Shown: positions 48,044-57,327 of the stretch, piece after piece
How the letters are laid out: each line of letters starts with the position of its first letter
Numbering within the stretch: the first letter of the stretch is position 1
DNA from: Caldilineae bacterium
GTDB lineage: Bacteria; Chloroflexota; Anaerolineae; JAAEKA01
Assembly: GCA_020634555.1 (NCBI GenBank)
Contig: JACKBK010000007.1
Span: 1-64,000 of the forward strand
Direction of reading: 5' to 3'
Length of the DNA: 64,000 nt
Translations under genes and position numbers: made by a program
Notes under the pieces: model-generated
What the model saw: the letters and a program-made list of their open reading frames with translations, nothing else
Told to the model about the DNA's origin: nothing
Databases searched by the model: none

Positions 48044-49528
48044 ATGACTCAACCCCTTGACCAGACGCGTATCGACGCCATCGTGCAGCGGGTGCTGCGC
48101 GAGGCTGATGTCAGCAGCCGGCAGCCCACTCCCACAGCCGCGCCGCATCTTTCGCATGTTGGCCGGGCCGGGCGGACAGCAGGCGCACCGGTCGTTGCTG
48201 GCCGTGATGGCATCTTCACATCGATCGACGATGCTGTGCTCGCGGCGCGTGCCGCATTCGTGACGCTGAACGGCATGACGCTGGAGAAACGCCACGAGAT
48301 TGTGGCTGCCATCCGCACGGCGATGCTGGCCGAGGCTGACTCGCTGGCCCGCATGGCCCACGAGGAAACCGGTCTGGGCCGCCCCGAGGACAAGCTGCAG
48401 AAGAACCTGCTCACTGCCCGCAAGACACCCGGCCCGGAAGCATTACAACCGCTGGCGTGGACGGGCGACCACGGGCTCAGCCTGGTGGAACGGGCGCCGT
48501 ATGGCGTCATCGCGGCCATCACGCCGGTCACCAACCCGACCTCGACCATCATCAACAACAGCATCAGCATGCTGTCGGCCGGCAACGCGGCGGTGTTCAA
48601 CGTTCACCCCGGCGCCAAGCGTACCTGCGCCTATCAGATCCAGCTTATCAACCGGGCCATCGTCGGCGCAGGCGGCCCGGCCAACCTGCTGACCGCCATC
48701 GCCGAGCCGACCATCGAAAGCGCGCAGGAGTTGATGCGCCATCCCGGCGTGCGGCTATTGATGGTCACCGGCGGCCCCGGCGTCGTCCGGGAAGCCATGA
48801 GCAGCGGCAAGCGAGCCGTCTGCGCCGGTCCCGGCAACCCGCCGGTGGTGGTGGACGAGACGGCTGACATCGACAAGGCCGGCCGCGACATCACCTTCGG
48901 CGGTGGGTTCGACAACAACGTCATCTGCACCGACGAGAAGGAGATCTTCGTCGTCGAGAGTGTCGCCGATCGGCTGAAGGCAGCCATGCTGGCCAACGGC
49001 GCGGTCGAGGTGCCGTCACACCGGCTGCGGGCGCTGGAGCGAGTGATCTTCAAGGAGATGGGCGCGCCGCGCAAGCCGGGCGTCACCAACAAGCAGTGGG
49101 TCGGCAAGTACGCCGCCGACATCCTGCGCGAGATCGGCATCTCGGCGGGCAAGGAGACGCGGCTGGCGCTGGTGGAGGTGCCGCTGGAGCATCCGCTGGT
49201 CTGGACGGAGCAGTTGATGCCGGTCATGCCGCTGGTGCGGGTCCGTTCGTGCGACGAGGGCATCGATCTGGCGGTGGAGGCAGAGCACGGCTTTGGCCAC
49301 ACAGCCAGCATGTGGAGCCGCAACATCGACAAGCTCAGCCGCATGGCGCGCGAGATCGACTGCTCGATCTTCATCAAGAACGGACCAAACCTGGCCGGCC
49401 TGGGCTACGGCGGTGAGGGGTTTACCAGCTTCAGCATCGCCAGCCCCACCGGCGAGGGCCTGACAAGCGCGCTGACCTTCAGCCGCATCCGCCGCTGCAC
49501 GCTGGTGGATCACTTCAGGATCGTATGA
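48044..49528 (+). CDS. CoA-acylating aldehyde dehydrogenase (PduP/EutE-like) with encapsulation peptide
   Basis: Oxidises acetaldehyde to acetyl-CoA with NAD and CoA. 494 residues. Residues 1-22 (TRIDAIVQRVLREA) form an encapsulation-peptide helix, linked by a Pro/Ala/Gly stretch to the ALDH domain at about residue 55. Catalytic Cys295 lies in FDNNVICTDEKEI; other markers are ITPVTNPTSTIINNS and CAGPGNPPVVVDET. The frame continues upstream, but ATG 48044 fits the peptide start. It overlaps the second BMC-T gene by ATGA. Confidence 0.94.
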   Translation: MTQPLDQTRIDAIVQRVLREADVSSRQPTPTAAPHLSHVGRAGRTAGAPVVAGRDGIFTSIDDAVLAARAAFVTLNGMTLEKRHEIVAAIRTAMLAEADSLARMAHEETGLGRPEDKLQKNLLTARKTPGPEALQPLAWTGDHGLSLVERAPYGVIAAITPVTNPTSTIINNSISMLSAGNAAVFNVHPGAKRTCAYQIQLINRAIVGAGGPANLLTAIAEPTIESAQELMRHPGVRLLMVTGGPGVVREAMSSGKRAVCAGPGNPPVVVDETADIDKAGRDITFGGGFDNNVICTDEKEIFVVESVADRLKAAMLANGAVEVPSHRLRALERVIFKEMGAPRKPGVTNKQWVGKYAADILREIGISAGKETRLALVEVPLEHPLVWTEQLMPVMPLVRVRSCDEGIDLAVEAEHGFGHTASMWSRNIDKLSRMAREIDCSIFIKNGPNLAGLGYGGEGFTSFSIASPTGEGLTSALTFSRIRRCTLVDHFRIV

Positions 49529-50106
49529 CGCACCCCGCGCTCGCCCTCATTGAGTTCGACAGCATTGCCTCCGGTATCCTGGCCGGCGACGCGATGGTGA
49601 AGACCGCGCCGGTCGCACGAATCGTTGCTGGCACGGTACACCCTGGCAAGTACCTGGTGTTGGTGACGGGCGACGTGGCGCCGGTTCAGGAAGCGCTGGC
49701 AGCCGGGCTGGCATCGGACAGCAATGCAGTGGTCGATCACGTCTTCCTTCCCGGCGTACATCCGCAAGTTCCCGACGCCATCGCCGCAGCCCGCCAGCCG
49801 CAGATCGACGAGGCGCTGGGGATCGTGGAAACGTCCAGCGTCGCCGCGGCCATCCACGCCGCCGACGCCGGACTGAAGGCCGCGCAGGTCACGCTGCTTG
49901 AGCTGCGGCTGGCTGACGGGCTGGGCGGCAAAGGGTTGGCGTTCTTTGCCGGAGTTGTAACCGACGTCGAGGCCGCTGTCGATTCCAGTTGCGTCGCCAT
50001 CGACAGCAGCGGACACCTGCTGAACGCAGTGATCATCCCGCAGCTTCACTCTGAGATGGCGGCGAATCTGGTCGAAGCGACACGGTTCCGCACGCTGATC
50101 AGTTGA
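49525..50106 (+). CDS. BMC-T shell protein 2
   Basis: A 193-residue protein with two diverged BMC domains: ALIEFDSIASGILAGDAMVK (domain 1) and ALGIVETSSVAAAIHAADAG (domain 2). Typical trimeric shell tile. Last gene of the locus, followed by a MITE-like repeat and a terminator. Confidence 0.88.
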   Translation: MTHPALALIEFDSIASGILAGDAMVKTAPVARIVAGTVHPGKYLVLVTGDVAPVQEALAAGLASDSNAVVDHVFLPGVHPQVPDAIAAARQPQIDEALGIVETSSVAAAIHAADAGLKAAQVTLLELRLADGLGGKGLAFFAGVVTDVEAAVDSSCVAIDSSGHLLNAVIIPQLHSEMAANLVEATRFRTLIS

Positions 50107-50183
50107 CCGCCGCGGGTCCCTCATTTGGTCCATCCACATTACCCCTCAGACCGGTTCCAAATGCGTTATTCTTAAGCCTGTAT

Positions 50184-50248
50184 GTAACTGCTCACCCGTC
50201 ATTCCCGCGCAGGCGGGAATGACGCCACTTTGTAGACTGAGAAGTTAC
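50184..50248. repeat. MITE-like element, short copy
   Basis: GTAACTGCTCA (50184-50194) and TGAGAAGTTAC (50238-50248) form an 11-base terminal inverted repeat with one mismatch around the hairpin CATTCCCGCGCAGGCGGGAA. See 40670-40779 for the related copy. Confidence 0.75.
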
Positions 50249-50278
50249 CCGTGTATGTGGATAGCCTAACTAGCAAAG

Positions 50279-50306
50279 AAATCCCCGGCAGTGCCGGGGA
50301 TTTTTT
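50279..50306 (+). terminator. Terminator of the microcompartment operon
   Basis: AATCCCCGGCA GTGCCGGGGATT-type stem followed by TTTTTT; about 175 bases past the last stop. Confidence 0.85.
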
Positions 50307-50316
50307 GTGTTAGCCA

Positions 50317-50351
50317 AGAGAGGCCATCGCTTCGGAAACGATGGCCTCTCT
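50317..50351 (-). terminator. Terminator of the FG-GAP protein gene
   Basis: AGAGAGGCCATCG (50317-50329) pairs with CGATGGCCTCTCT (50339-50351), five bases beyond the gene's stop. No strong T tract on the minus strand. Confidence 0.6.
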
Positions 50352-50355
50352 AGTT

Positions 50356-52317
50356 CTAGCGGTTTTGTTGCAACAGCGGCATGAATGTCAGGTCGCTCTG
50401 GTCGGGAAGACTGCGCAGGACGCTGACACGCACGATGACGGCCGGCGGTGAGGCAACCTGATCGGCGACAAAGACAACCGCGGCGGTGTTGAACCCGTAC
50501 GGTACCTGACTGGTCACCAGGTCGAGTTGAACTGCGGCGCCGCCCGGAGTGGCAGTGCCAACCGACGGGTCGATGTCAATCCAGTCGATGATGGGCACGT
50601 CGTCAGGCCCATGTTGATCGCCAAGCATCAGGACGCCGTTGTCGAAACGCATCGGCGTGCCATTGGCGATGGCCTCCTCGATCTGCGGGATCGCGCTGGT
50701 GGGCACTGTGCCAGCATGCCAGTTGATCGACGGCCCAACCACCGCGACCTCCCGTGATGGCGGATTCGTCCCGGGCCGGTAGTACCATGACACCGCGGAT
50801 GGCCGAACCGAGAACTCCGGTGCGGTCACCGTCAGCGAGACAGGAATGTCAACCGGGCTGTTGACGACAGTGCCAACCCCTGCGACCCGCACCTTGCCGG
50901 TGTACGTGCCGCCAACCAGATCGGTAGCATTGGCCTTCACAGCTATGTTGGCGGGCGCAGTGCCGCTGGCCGGGCTGACAGTAAGCCAACTGCCGCCCTC
51001 GATGACAGATGCGGTCCAGTTCAACGTACCTGTGCCAGTGTTGCTGATCTGCACCTGCTGGGTAGCGATCTGTCCTGCCTGTACATCAAAACTGATAGAG
51101 GTCGGATTGACAGCCAGCGCCGGCCCGGTGGGGAGGCCAGGTCCGTCCAGATTGGCTACCGCGAAGTTGGTTGTGCTGCTGAAGTTGCCAAAAATCTGGT
51201 CGAAGTTGACGTTGATGGCCGGATTTGTGTAGATGAGGTACTCCGTTGACGCCATGGTAATCAGTTGGGCGCGCGAGGTGCCGTACAGGTCGCCGGTATG
51301 GATGGTCTGGAAGCGCGTCTGGTTCCCCAACTCGTTGAACCTGGCAACCGTGCCCGGCCCGTAGTACAGGTTGGTGAGGGCAACCACCGGGTTGCCATCG
51401 AACAAACCAGGCCGTAAGAGATAGATGGTGTCGATACCCGAACTGTTCACGTCACCCAGAGCGATATCCTCAAAGTAAGGATAGTAGACAGCGTTCGCCA
51501 CTGTGTCCAGATTTGACGAACTGCCAGTGTATCGGAAGACCAACATCGACGGGAGATTGCTGCCCACACCGCCGCGGGTGACAACCATCTCCTCGCGGTT
51601 GCCGCCATCGGCGTTGGTGTCCCCAACTTCAATAGTGATCCAGGCGTAGTCGTAGTCATCCTTGTTGAACAGAGTAATCCATCCGCTGCCGATGTCGAGC
51701 TTGAGAATCACGATCTGATGGAAGGAACCTGAGTTGCGCACAGCCACAAATTCATCTGCGCCGTCGCCGTTCACATCGCCTGTGGCAATAGCTTGCCAGG
51801 GGGCACCATAGCCATCACTGGACGTCTGGGTCCAGCCACCCCCCGGCTCCCACTGGTAGGAGAACATACGAATGGCCAGGCCCGGCTCGCTGGTGGTTTG
51901 TACCAACACAAGTTCATCGCGCCCATCGCCGTCCAAGTCGCCAGTGACAGCCTTGGTCCATTGCTGGCCGGCAGTTGCCTCGAAGGTCCTGCTGACATCT
52001 TGCGAGCCGGGCAGAACAACCGGTGAGAAAACAATGGCCTCATTGTAGCGTATACCGACGATCTCGGCAGCCGTATCGCCGTTGAAGTCACCGGTAACCA
52101 CGTTGGTGAAACCGGTCCCGGGCGATTGCCACACGACCGGGCGAATGTCGGGCGGAGTATAGGGGTCGTTGACGACGATCCGGCCGTCGCTGGCGAGCAA
52201 GATGAGCTCGTCATCCATGGGAGCGTCCGGCGCATCGGCCGGGGCGGTTGCCTGCACGATTGGCACTGCGGCCAATATCAGCGTGAGGACCAGCAGGCTT
52301 CGTAGAAAGAGTCGCAT
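50356..52317 (-). CDS. Secreted FG-GAP repeat protein with BACON-like domain
   Basis: A 653-residue exported protein. Signal peptide MRLFLRSLLVLTLILAAVPI. Residues 40-400 hold FG-GAP/VCBS propeller repeats with calcium-binding loops (GDFNGDTAAEIVG, GDLDGDGRDELVL, GDVNGDGADEFVAV). Residues about 410-500 form a BACON/Ig-like domain (SNTGTGTLNWTASV, SWLTVSPASGTAPANIAV). A C-terminal beta domain ends in LTFMPLLQQNR. Surface binding or adhesion role, not catalytic. Own terminator. Confidence 0.87.
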   Translation of the reverse strand: MRLFLRSLLVLTLILAAVPIVQATAPADAPDAPMDDELILLASDGRIVVNDPYTPPDIRPVVWQSPGTGFTNVVTGDFNGDTAAEIVGIRYNEAIVFSPVVLPGSQDVSRTFEATAGQQWTKAVTGDLDGDGRDELVLVQTTSEPGLAIRMFSYQWEPGGGWTQTSSDGYGAPWQAIATGDVNGDGADEFVAVRNSGSFHQIVILKLDIGSGWITLFNKDDYDYAWITIEVGDTNADGGNREEMVVTRGGVGSNLPSMLVFRYTGSSSNLDTVANAVYYPYFEDIALGDVNSSGIDTIYLLRPGLFDGNPVVALTNLYYGPGTVARFNELGNQTRFQTIHTGDLYGTSRAQLITMASTEYLIYTNPAINVNFDQIFGNFSSTTNFAVANLDGPGLPTGPALAVNPTSISFDVQAGQIATQQVQISNTGTGTLNWTASVIEGGSWLTVSPASGTAPANIAVKANATDLVGGTYTGKVRVAGVGTVVNSPVDIPVSLTVTAPEFSVRPSAVSWYYRPGTNPPSREVAVVGPSINWHAGTVPTSAIPQIEEAIANGTPMRFDNGVLMLGDQHGPDDVPIIDWIDIDPSVGTATPGGAAVQLDLVTSQVPYGFNTAAVVFVADQVASPPAVIVRVSVLRSLPDQSDLTFMPLLQQNR

Positions 52318-52752
52318 TGGGTTGCCTCCTCGGCTAGAGTGGTGAAAAGGTTACTGTGTCAGCAAAAAAGCGAGCCAAATGCCCGCGGGACTGGTTTGCG
52401 CGGGATTGAGTGAGCGCGCTGGGCGAGAAACACGGCGCCATGAGCGCCGCTGGCTGAGATTATAACACAAGTTGATGGCCTGCGCGCAATCATTGCCCTT
52501 GCGCTACCGGGACGCTCCACAGGCGCGGAGATCAGGCTGGTGTCTTGCTGTCGAGACGCGGATTACACGCCCGCCGTGGCAGCAAGGTTCAAAGCCTGGC
52601 GATGAATTCCATGAGCGTGCTTGGCTTCACATTGCCAAAGGTAAGGAGGTCTTGTCAAGAGAACTGGCTACGTTTTACGTTTCAGTCTGATCCTGGCGAG
52701 TTGTCCGAATCGCCGTCTCATGGTACAACATAGACCAACATTCCGTAACCCG
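52318..52752. other. Intergenic region, about 430 bases
   Basis: No gene supported. Short open frames around 52472-52733 have no ribosome binding sites or recognisable sequence. The only notable motif is TATAACACAAG near 52459. Confidence 0.5.
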
Positions 52753-53769
52753 ATGGAGAAGCTACTTTTGCAAGCGACGAACGCACCTGAAGACCTGTTC
52801 CTGGCAGGCTATCGGGCGGGAAAAAGCGGGGCCGCACTGCGTGACGAGAGCAGCGCAGGCCGCATCTGGCTGGCCGGCGACGACCGCATCGCGTTCATGC
52901 AGCGTCTGTCGACCAACGAAATGCGGCTGCCGCCCGGCGCCGGCACTGTGACCATCCTGACCTCACCGACGGCGCGCATCGTGGCGATGTTGACGGTGCA
53001 GGTTCACCGCGACGGTCTGCTGCTGATCACGGGCGCTGACCAGGGTCCGACTGTTTTCATGACTCTGCGCTCACAGATCTTTTTCAGCGACAAGGTGGAG
53101 CTGGCAGGCCGCGGCGCAGCGCTGGCCCAGTTCGGCGTCTACGGTCCTGAAGCAGACGCAACGCTGGCCAAAGCCGGCGCGGGCGACCTCAGCGACCTGG
53201 CGATGTTCAGTTGGCGTGAGGTGACGCTGTCCGGTCATCCCTGCACCGTGCAACGGATCGAAGGCGCGGGCAGCGATGGGCTGACGGTGCTTGCACCCGC
53301 CCCGGCAGCATCGTCAGTGCGCAGCGCGCTGATGGACGCCGGTGCTGTTGCGATCGGTGAGGACGCCTTTGCGGTGCTGCGCGTGGAAGCTGGCGTGCCG
53401 GCGGCTGGCATCGACCTGACCGAACAGGTCAACCCGCTGGAGGCTGGCCTGCGGCGCTTTTGCAACGATTTCAAGGGCTGCTACACCGGCCAGGAGATCA
53501 TTGCCCGCCAGATCACCTACGACAAGGTCGCAACCCATCTGGTGGGGATTCGGATGACCGCGCTGGCAGTGCCCGGCGCGCAGATTCTCGTCGACGGGCG
53601 GCAGGTTGGCTGGGTCAGCAGCGCCGTGCAGAGTGTCGCTCTGGATCAACCTATCGCACTGGCTTTCGTTCGCCGTCCCAACCACGAACCGGGCACTGAA
53701 GTTATCGTCCAAAGCGCCGGCGCGGCCATCATGGCCGAGGTGTCGTCGCTGCCATTTGTCGCCGCTTAG
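52753..53769 (+). CDS. YgfZ/GcvT-domain protein (folate-binding, Fe-S repair)
   Basis: Tetrahydrofolate-dependent protein that supports assembly or repair of Fe-S enzymes such as MiaB-type radical SAM proteins. 338 residues with the family signature KGCYTGQE (241-248) in the middle of a GcvT-like fold (VNPLEAGLRRFCNDF before it). The start is uncertain: ATG 52753 or 52720. Its presence fits a genome rich in radical SAM enzymes. Confidence 0.88.
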   Translation: MEKLLLQATNAPEDLFLAGYRAGKSGAALRDESSAGRIWLAGDDRIAFMQRLSTNEMRLPPGAGTVTILTSPTARIVAMLTVQVHRDGLLLITGADQGPTVFMTLRSQIFFSDKVELAGRGAALAQFGVYGPEADATLAKAGAGDLSDLAMFSWREVTLSGHPCTVQRIEGAGSDGLTVLAPAPAASSVRSALMDAGAVAIGEDAFAVLRVEAGVPAAGIDLTEQVNPLEAGLRRFCNDFKGCYTGQEIIARQITYDKVATHLVGIRMTALAVPGAQILVDGRQVGWVSSAVQSVALDQPIALAFVRRPNHEPGTEVIVQSAGAAIMAEVSSLPFVAA

Positions 53770-53915
53770 AAGCCGCTTGAAGAGGCCTCAGAAGGCGCCG
53801 TTTATTCGCCAACGACCAGTCTGTAACGGCTGAAATGCCCTCCGTCTGTTGATCCGGCGCCTTCCGAAGTCTGATCGAGTGGTTTTGTCTACACGTTATC
53901 AACACACCACAACCC

Positions 53916-55316
53916 ATGACCAATTCCCAACCCTACAACCTTCGTTCCCGCATCGTCGGCATCGACGAGCGCGTGCCGCTGCTGGATGGCAGCCTGGCAA
54001 CCTACGTCAATCTGGACAACGCGGCCAGTACCCCGGCACTGACAGACGTTCTCGAAGCGGTCGATCGTTTCATGCCCTATTATTCCAGCGTCCATCGCGG
54101 CACCGGTTTCAAATCCCGTCTCAGCACGGTAGCCTACGACCGGGCGCACGAGACCATCGCCGAGTTCGTCGGCGCAAACACAGACACCAACGCTGTCATC
54201 TTCGGCAAGAACACGACTGAAGCCATCAACAAGCTCTCCTTTCGCCTGCCGGCCAGACCGGGCGCGGTGGTGATCACCACGCAGCTTGAGCACCATTCCA
54301 ACGACCTGCCATGGCGGGCCCGCTTCCCGGTCGAGCACGTGCGCGCCTTGCCCGATGGCCGGCTGGACGAAGCGCATTTCGATCAACTCCTGGCGCAGCA
54401 CGCCGGCAATATCGCGCTGGTCGCCGTCACCGGCGCATCCAACGTCAGCGGCTTCCTGCAGCCCATCCATCGACTGGCGCGCAAGGCCCATGCAGCCGGT
54501 GCCCTGATCCTGGTGGATGCAGCCCAACTTGCGCCACACCGCCGCGTGGACATGAAAGCGGACGGCGACCCGGAGCACCTGGACTTCGTGACTCTCTCGG
54601 CGCACAAGATGTACGCCCCGTTTGGCACGGGCGCGCTGGTCGGCCCGAAGGCTGTTTTCATGCAGGGCGCACCGGAGTATCCCGGCGGCGGAACGGTGGA
54701 CGTGGTCACGCTGGACGAGGTACACTGGGCGGGTATGCCTGACCGCGACGAGGCAGGTAGCCCCAATGTGGTCGGGGCGGTAGCCATGGCTGCGGCCGCG
54801 CGCGTGCTGATGGACGTTGGCATGGACAGAGTCGCCGCGCACGAACAGGCGCTGCTGGCCTACGCCACTGAGCGGCTGCTGGCAGTTCCCGGCGTCACTA
54901 TCTACGGCGAGACCGATCCGGCGCGCCTGCACGAGAAGGTCGGCGTCATCCCCTTCAACATGGCCGGTGTCTCGCACTTTTTGCTGGCGGCGATTCTGGG
55001 CTACGAGGGAGGCATCGGGGTGCGCAGCGGCTGCTTCTGTGCCCATCCCTACGTGGTACACTTGCTGAATCTGGACTCCGAAACTGCATCCAGTTGGCGC
55101 ACGCAGTTGCTGGACGGCGACAAGTCCAACATGCCGGGGATGGTGCGTATGAGCTTTGGCTGCTATAGCAACCGCGAGGACGTGGACCGGCTGGTTGCAA
55201 TGCTCGAGCGCATCGCCCGCGGCGAGTACACCGGCGACTACCTGCTCGACCGCCAGACGGGTGAATACCAGCCGGCGGGTTTCGAGGAACCGGTGGACAG
55301 CTATTTTTCGCTCTAA
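53916..55316 (+). CDS. Class V aminotransferase, cysteine desulfurase/selenocysteine lyase-like
   Basis: PLP enzyme of 466 residues. PLP-binding Lys in TLSAHKMYAPFGTGAL, His in TTQLEHHSNDLPWR, and a Cys-containing loop RSGCFCAHPY near the C-terminus that resembles SufS-type persulfide sites. Longer than SufS by about 50 residues, with an insert near 380-400 (LDSETASSWRTQLLDGDKSN). Probably mobilises sulfur; could be a different lyase. Adjacent to the YgfZ gene, consistent with Fe-S metabolism. Confidence 0.85.
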   Translation: MTNSQPYNLRSRIVGIDERVPLLDGSLATYVNLDNAASTPALTDVLEAVDRFMPYYSSVHRGTGFKSRLSTVAYDRAHETIAEFVGANTDTNAVIFGKNTTEAINKLSFRLPARPGAVVITTQLEHHSNDLPWRARFPVEHVRALPDGRLDEAHFDQLLAQHAGNIALVAVTGASNVSGFLQPIHRLARKAHAAGALILVDAAQLAPHRRVDMKADGDPEHLDFVTLSAHKMYAPFGTGALVGPKAVFMQGAPEYPGGGTVDVVTLDEVHWAGMPDRDEAGSPNVVGAVAMAAAARVLMDVGMDRVAAHEQALLAYATERLLAVPGVTIYGETDPARLHEKVGVIPFNMAGVSHFLLAAILGYEGGIGVRSGCFCAHPYVVHLLNLDSETASSWRTQLLDGDKSNMPGMVRMSFGCYSNREDVDRLVAMLERIARGEYTGDYLLDRQTGEYQPAGFEEPVDSYFSL

Positions 55317-55384
55317 GAAGGATGAATTCCCCGCTCAGGTTTCGTTTATCATGGTGAAAGAGGAACTATCACTGGAGGTTTGCC

Positions 55385-56863
55385 ATGTCCCAATCCAACC
55401 GCGGTTGGCTCGACCAGATCTTGGCGTGGTTCCGCGGTAGCCGCACCACGCAGCCGCCCACCCCACCCCAGCCCGTCCAACCACCGAACGATGAGGAGAC
55501 CCCGCCCATGCAACCCGAACGAGACTGGACGATCCTGCTCTACATGGCAGGCGACAACGGCAAGGTCTTTGAGACCAAACACGGCAGTTATGCCCTGATG
55601 GCCGAGATGACCACCGCCGGCTACGACGACATCGCCGAGGTCGAGGCGGTTGGCACCACCGACCAGGTGGCAGTGCTGGCGCAGTTCGACACATCGGGCG
55701 CCGACCACACCTACCGCCTCGAGATCCACAAAGGCAAGACCGCGGAGGAAAACATCGTCGAGACGATCCCGGAGAGCAACACCGGCGATCCGGCGGAACT
55801 GGCCAAGTTCATTGTCTGGGGCATGACACGCTGTCCGGCCAAACACACCATGGTCGTGTTATGGAATCACGGGCTGGGCTGGAAGGACGACGACATCTAC
55901 CAAAGTGTGCGCGGGCTGTCACGGACGGTGCGCTCTGGCGGACGCGGTCGCAAGCAAAACGCTGCCATGTTCCGCAGCACCGCGGCCAGGGTCAAGCAAC
56001 TGGCCGACGATGAGGGCGACGAAGAAGCGCGCGCGATTCTGTGTGACGACACGTCGATGGACTTCCTGACCAACGCCGAGATGAGCCAGGCGCTCAAGGT
56101 GGCAATGTTTGCGCAGGACGAGGCGGACGCGGCCGCGATCTTCGCCGACGAGACACGACTTGCCGGCGTCATGAACACGGGCAACGAGGGCGCGCTGCGG
56201 CGGCTGGCGGTCATTGGCATGGACGCCTGCCTGATGGCGATGTTGGAGGTGCAATACCAGGTGCGCCAGTTCGCCGACGTGATGGTTTCGTCCCAGGAGG
56301 TCGAACCGATCGACGGCTGGCCGTACAGCGAGATCCTGGCACGCCTGGCAGCCAATCCGTCCACTGCCCCGGCCGACTTCGGCAAGATCATCGTGGAGGA
56401 ATACGAGCGTTTCTATTTCAGCAAGAACACCACCCTCTCCGCGGTGGATTTGGGCACAATGGCTGAGGTTCGGCGGCTGGTCTCAGACTTTGCCGCGGCG
56501 CTGGACACCGCGTATGCCGACGATGATAGCCTGCAATTGGCGTACGCCAAGGCCGTCAAGGAGAACCGGCGCACCTTTGAGGACCAGGAATACCTGGACC
56601 TGCTCGTGCTGACCAACGGCATCCTGGCACGCTATGACGGCGGCGCCTCCGCCGTGACGACGACCGGCAAGGCATTGAGCGATTACCTGCAAGCGGCTGG
56701 CGGGCCGGTGGTCATCAACGCGGCGACAGGCAGCAAGAAGGGCAAGGCAAGCGGCATCTCGATTTACGTTCCCTACGACATGCCATCACCGTTGTACCAG
56801 GAGATCGACTTTGCCAGCGCCGGCTGGCTGACGTTCCTGAAGACTGTCTACGATACGGTGTAA
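55385..56863 (+). CDS. Clostripain-like C11 cysteine peptidase
   Basis: A caspase-like peptidase of 492 residues. A short N-terminal region (MSQSNRGWLDQILAWF) and Pro-rich linker precede the C11 domain (DWTILLYMAGDNGK). Catalytic His162 in VLWNHGLGW and Cys282 in GMDACLMAMLEV; VSSQEVEPIDGWPY is also typical. No signal peptide, so it probably acts in the cytoplasm. TGGAGG precedes the ATG. It is 30 bases from a trypsin-co-occurring-domain protein and upstream of a CHAT protease. Confidence 0.9.
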   Translation: MSQSNRGWLDQILAWFRGSRTTQPPTPPQPVQPPNDEETPPMQPERDWTILLYMAGDNGKVFETKHGSYALMAEMTTAGYDDIAEVEAVGTTDQVAVLAQFDTSGADHTYRLEIHKGKTAEENIVETIPESNTGDPAELAKFIVWGMTRCPAKHTMVVLWNHGLGWKDDDIYQSVRGLSRTVRSGGRGRKQNAAMFRSTAARVKQLADDEGDEEARAILCDDTSMDFLTNAEMSQALKVAMFAQDEADAAAIFADETRLAGVMNTGNEGALRRLAVIGMDACLMAMLEVQYQVRQFADVMVSSQEVEPIDGWPYSEILARLAANPSTAPADFGKIIVEEYERFYFSKNTTLSAVDLGTMAEVRRLVSDFAAALDTAYADDDSLQLAYAKAVKENRRTFEDQEYLDLLVLTNGILARYDGGASAVTTTGKALSDYLQAAGGPVVINAATGSKKGKASGISIYVPYDMPSPLYQEIDFASAGWLTFLKTVYDTV

Positions 56864-56892
56864 GCTGAGTTGGTTGGAACAAGGAGGCAACG

Positions 56893-57207
56893 ATGAGCAA
56901 CGGCGGCTTTATCACTGTTGTGACAGCCGAAGAAGAAGTAACCACGCGCAGCGGCGCGGCCGATGTCGCCAGGGTCACGAAGCAACTGAGCGTTGACACG
57001 CTGCGCGGCAAGTTCGTCGAGTTCATGAACAACATGGACGCAGCCTTCGACTCCGACGAACTGAAGACCCAGACTGGCATGTTTCAGCTCGAACAGATCC
57101 AGTTCAGCGTCGAGCTGTCGGCCAGCGGCGACTTCAAGTTGTTGGGCACCGGGGTCGGCGTCGGTGCCGGCGCGGCGTTGAGCTTTGTCCTGACCAGAAA
57201 GCAGTAG
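56893..57207 (+). CDS. Trypsin-co-occurring-domain-like small protein
   Basis: A 104-residue protein. The beta-rich C-terminal half (LEQIQFSVELSASGDFKLLG, then TGVGVGAGAALSFVLTRK) and an N-terminal segment resemble the Trypco/CU044_2847 domain family found beside proteases in bacterial conflict systems. AAGGAGG precedes the ATG. Probably an accessory or partner for the peptidase. Confidence 0.65.
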   Translation: MSNGGFITVVTAEEEVTTRSGAADVARVTKQLSVDTLRGKFVEFMNNMDAAFDSDELKTQTGMFQLEQIQFSVELSASGDFKLLGTGVGVGAGAALSFVLTRKQ

Positions 57208-57216
57208 CAATGAAGA

Positions 57217-57253
57217 CAAGCGGCAGTCACTTTCGGAAAGTGACTGCCGCTTG
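57217..57253. repeat. GGTGACAG-family palindrome, copy 3 (variant arms)
   Basis: CAAGCGGCAGTCACTTTCGG and complement; the core CACTTTCGGAAAGTG is as in the other copies. Confidence 0.75.
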
Positions 57254-57269
57254 GAAGAACACGACACAA

Positions 57270-57306
57270 CAGGTGACAGGCACTTGCGGAAAGTGCCTGT
57301 CACCTG
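57270..57306. repeat. GGTGACAG-type palindrome, copy 4
   Basis: CAGGTGACAGGCACTTGCGG and complement. Placed 16 bases from copy 3 and 21 bases before the next start codon. Confidence 0.8.
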
Positions 57307-57327
57307 AATGCAGCGCGGAGGAACCCA

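Noticed and set aside
52472..52733. Possible small genes upstream of the YgfZ gene
   Set aside because: No ribosome binding sites, no conserved sequence and mutually overlapping frames.
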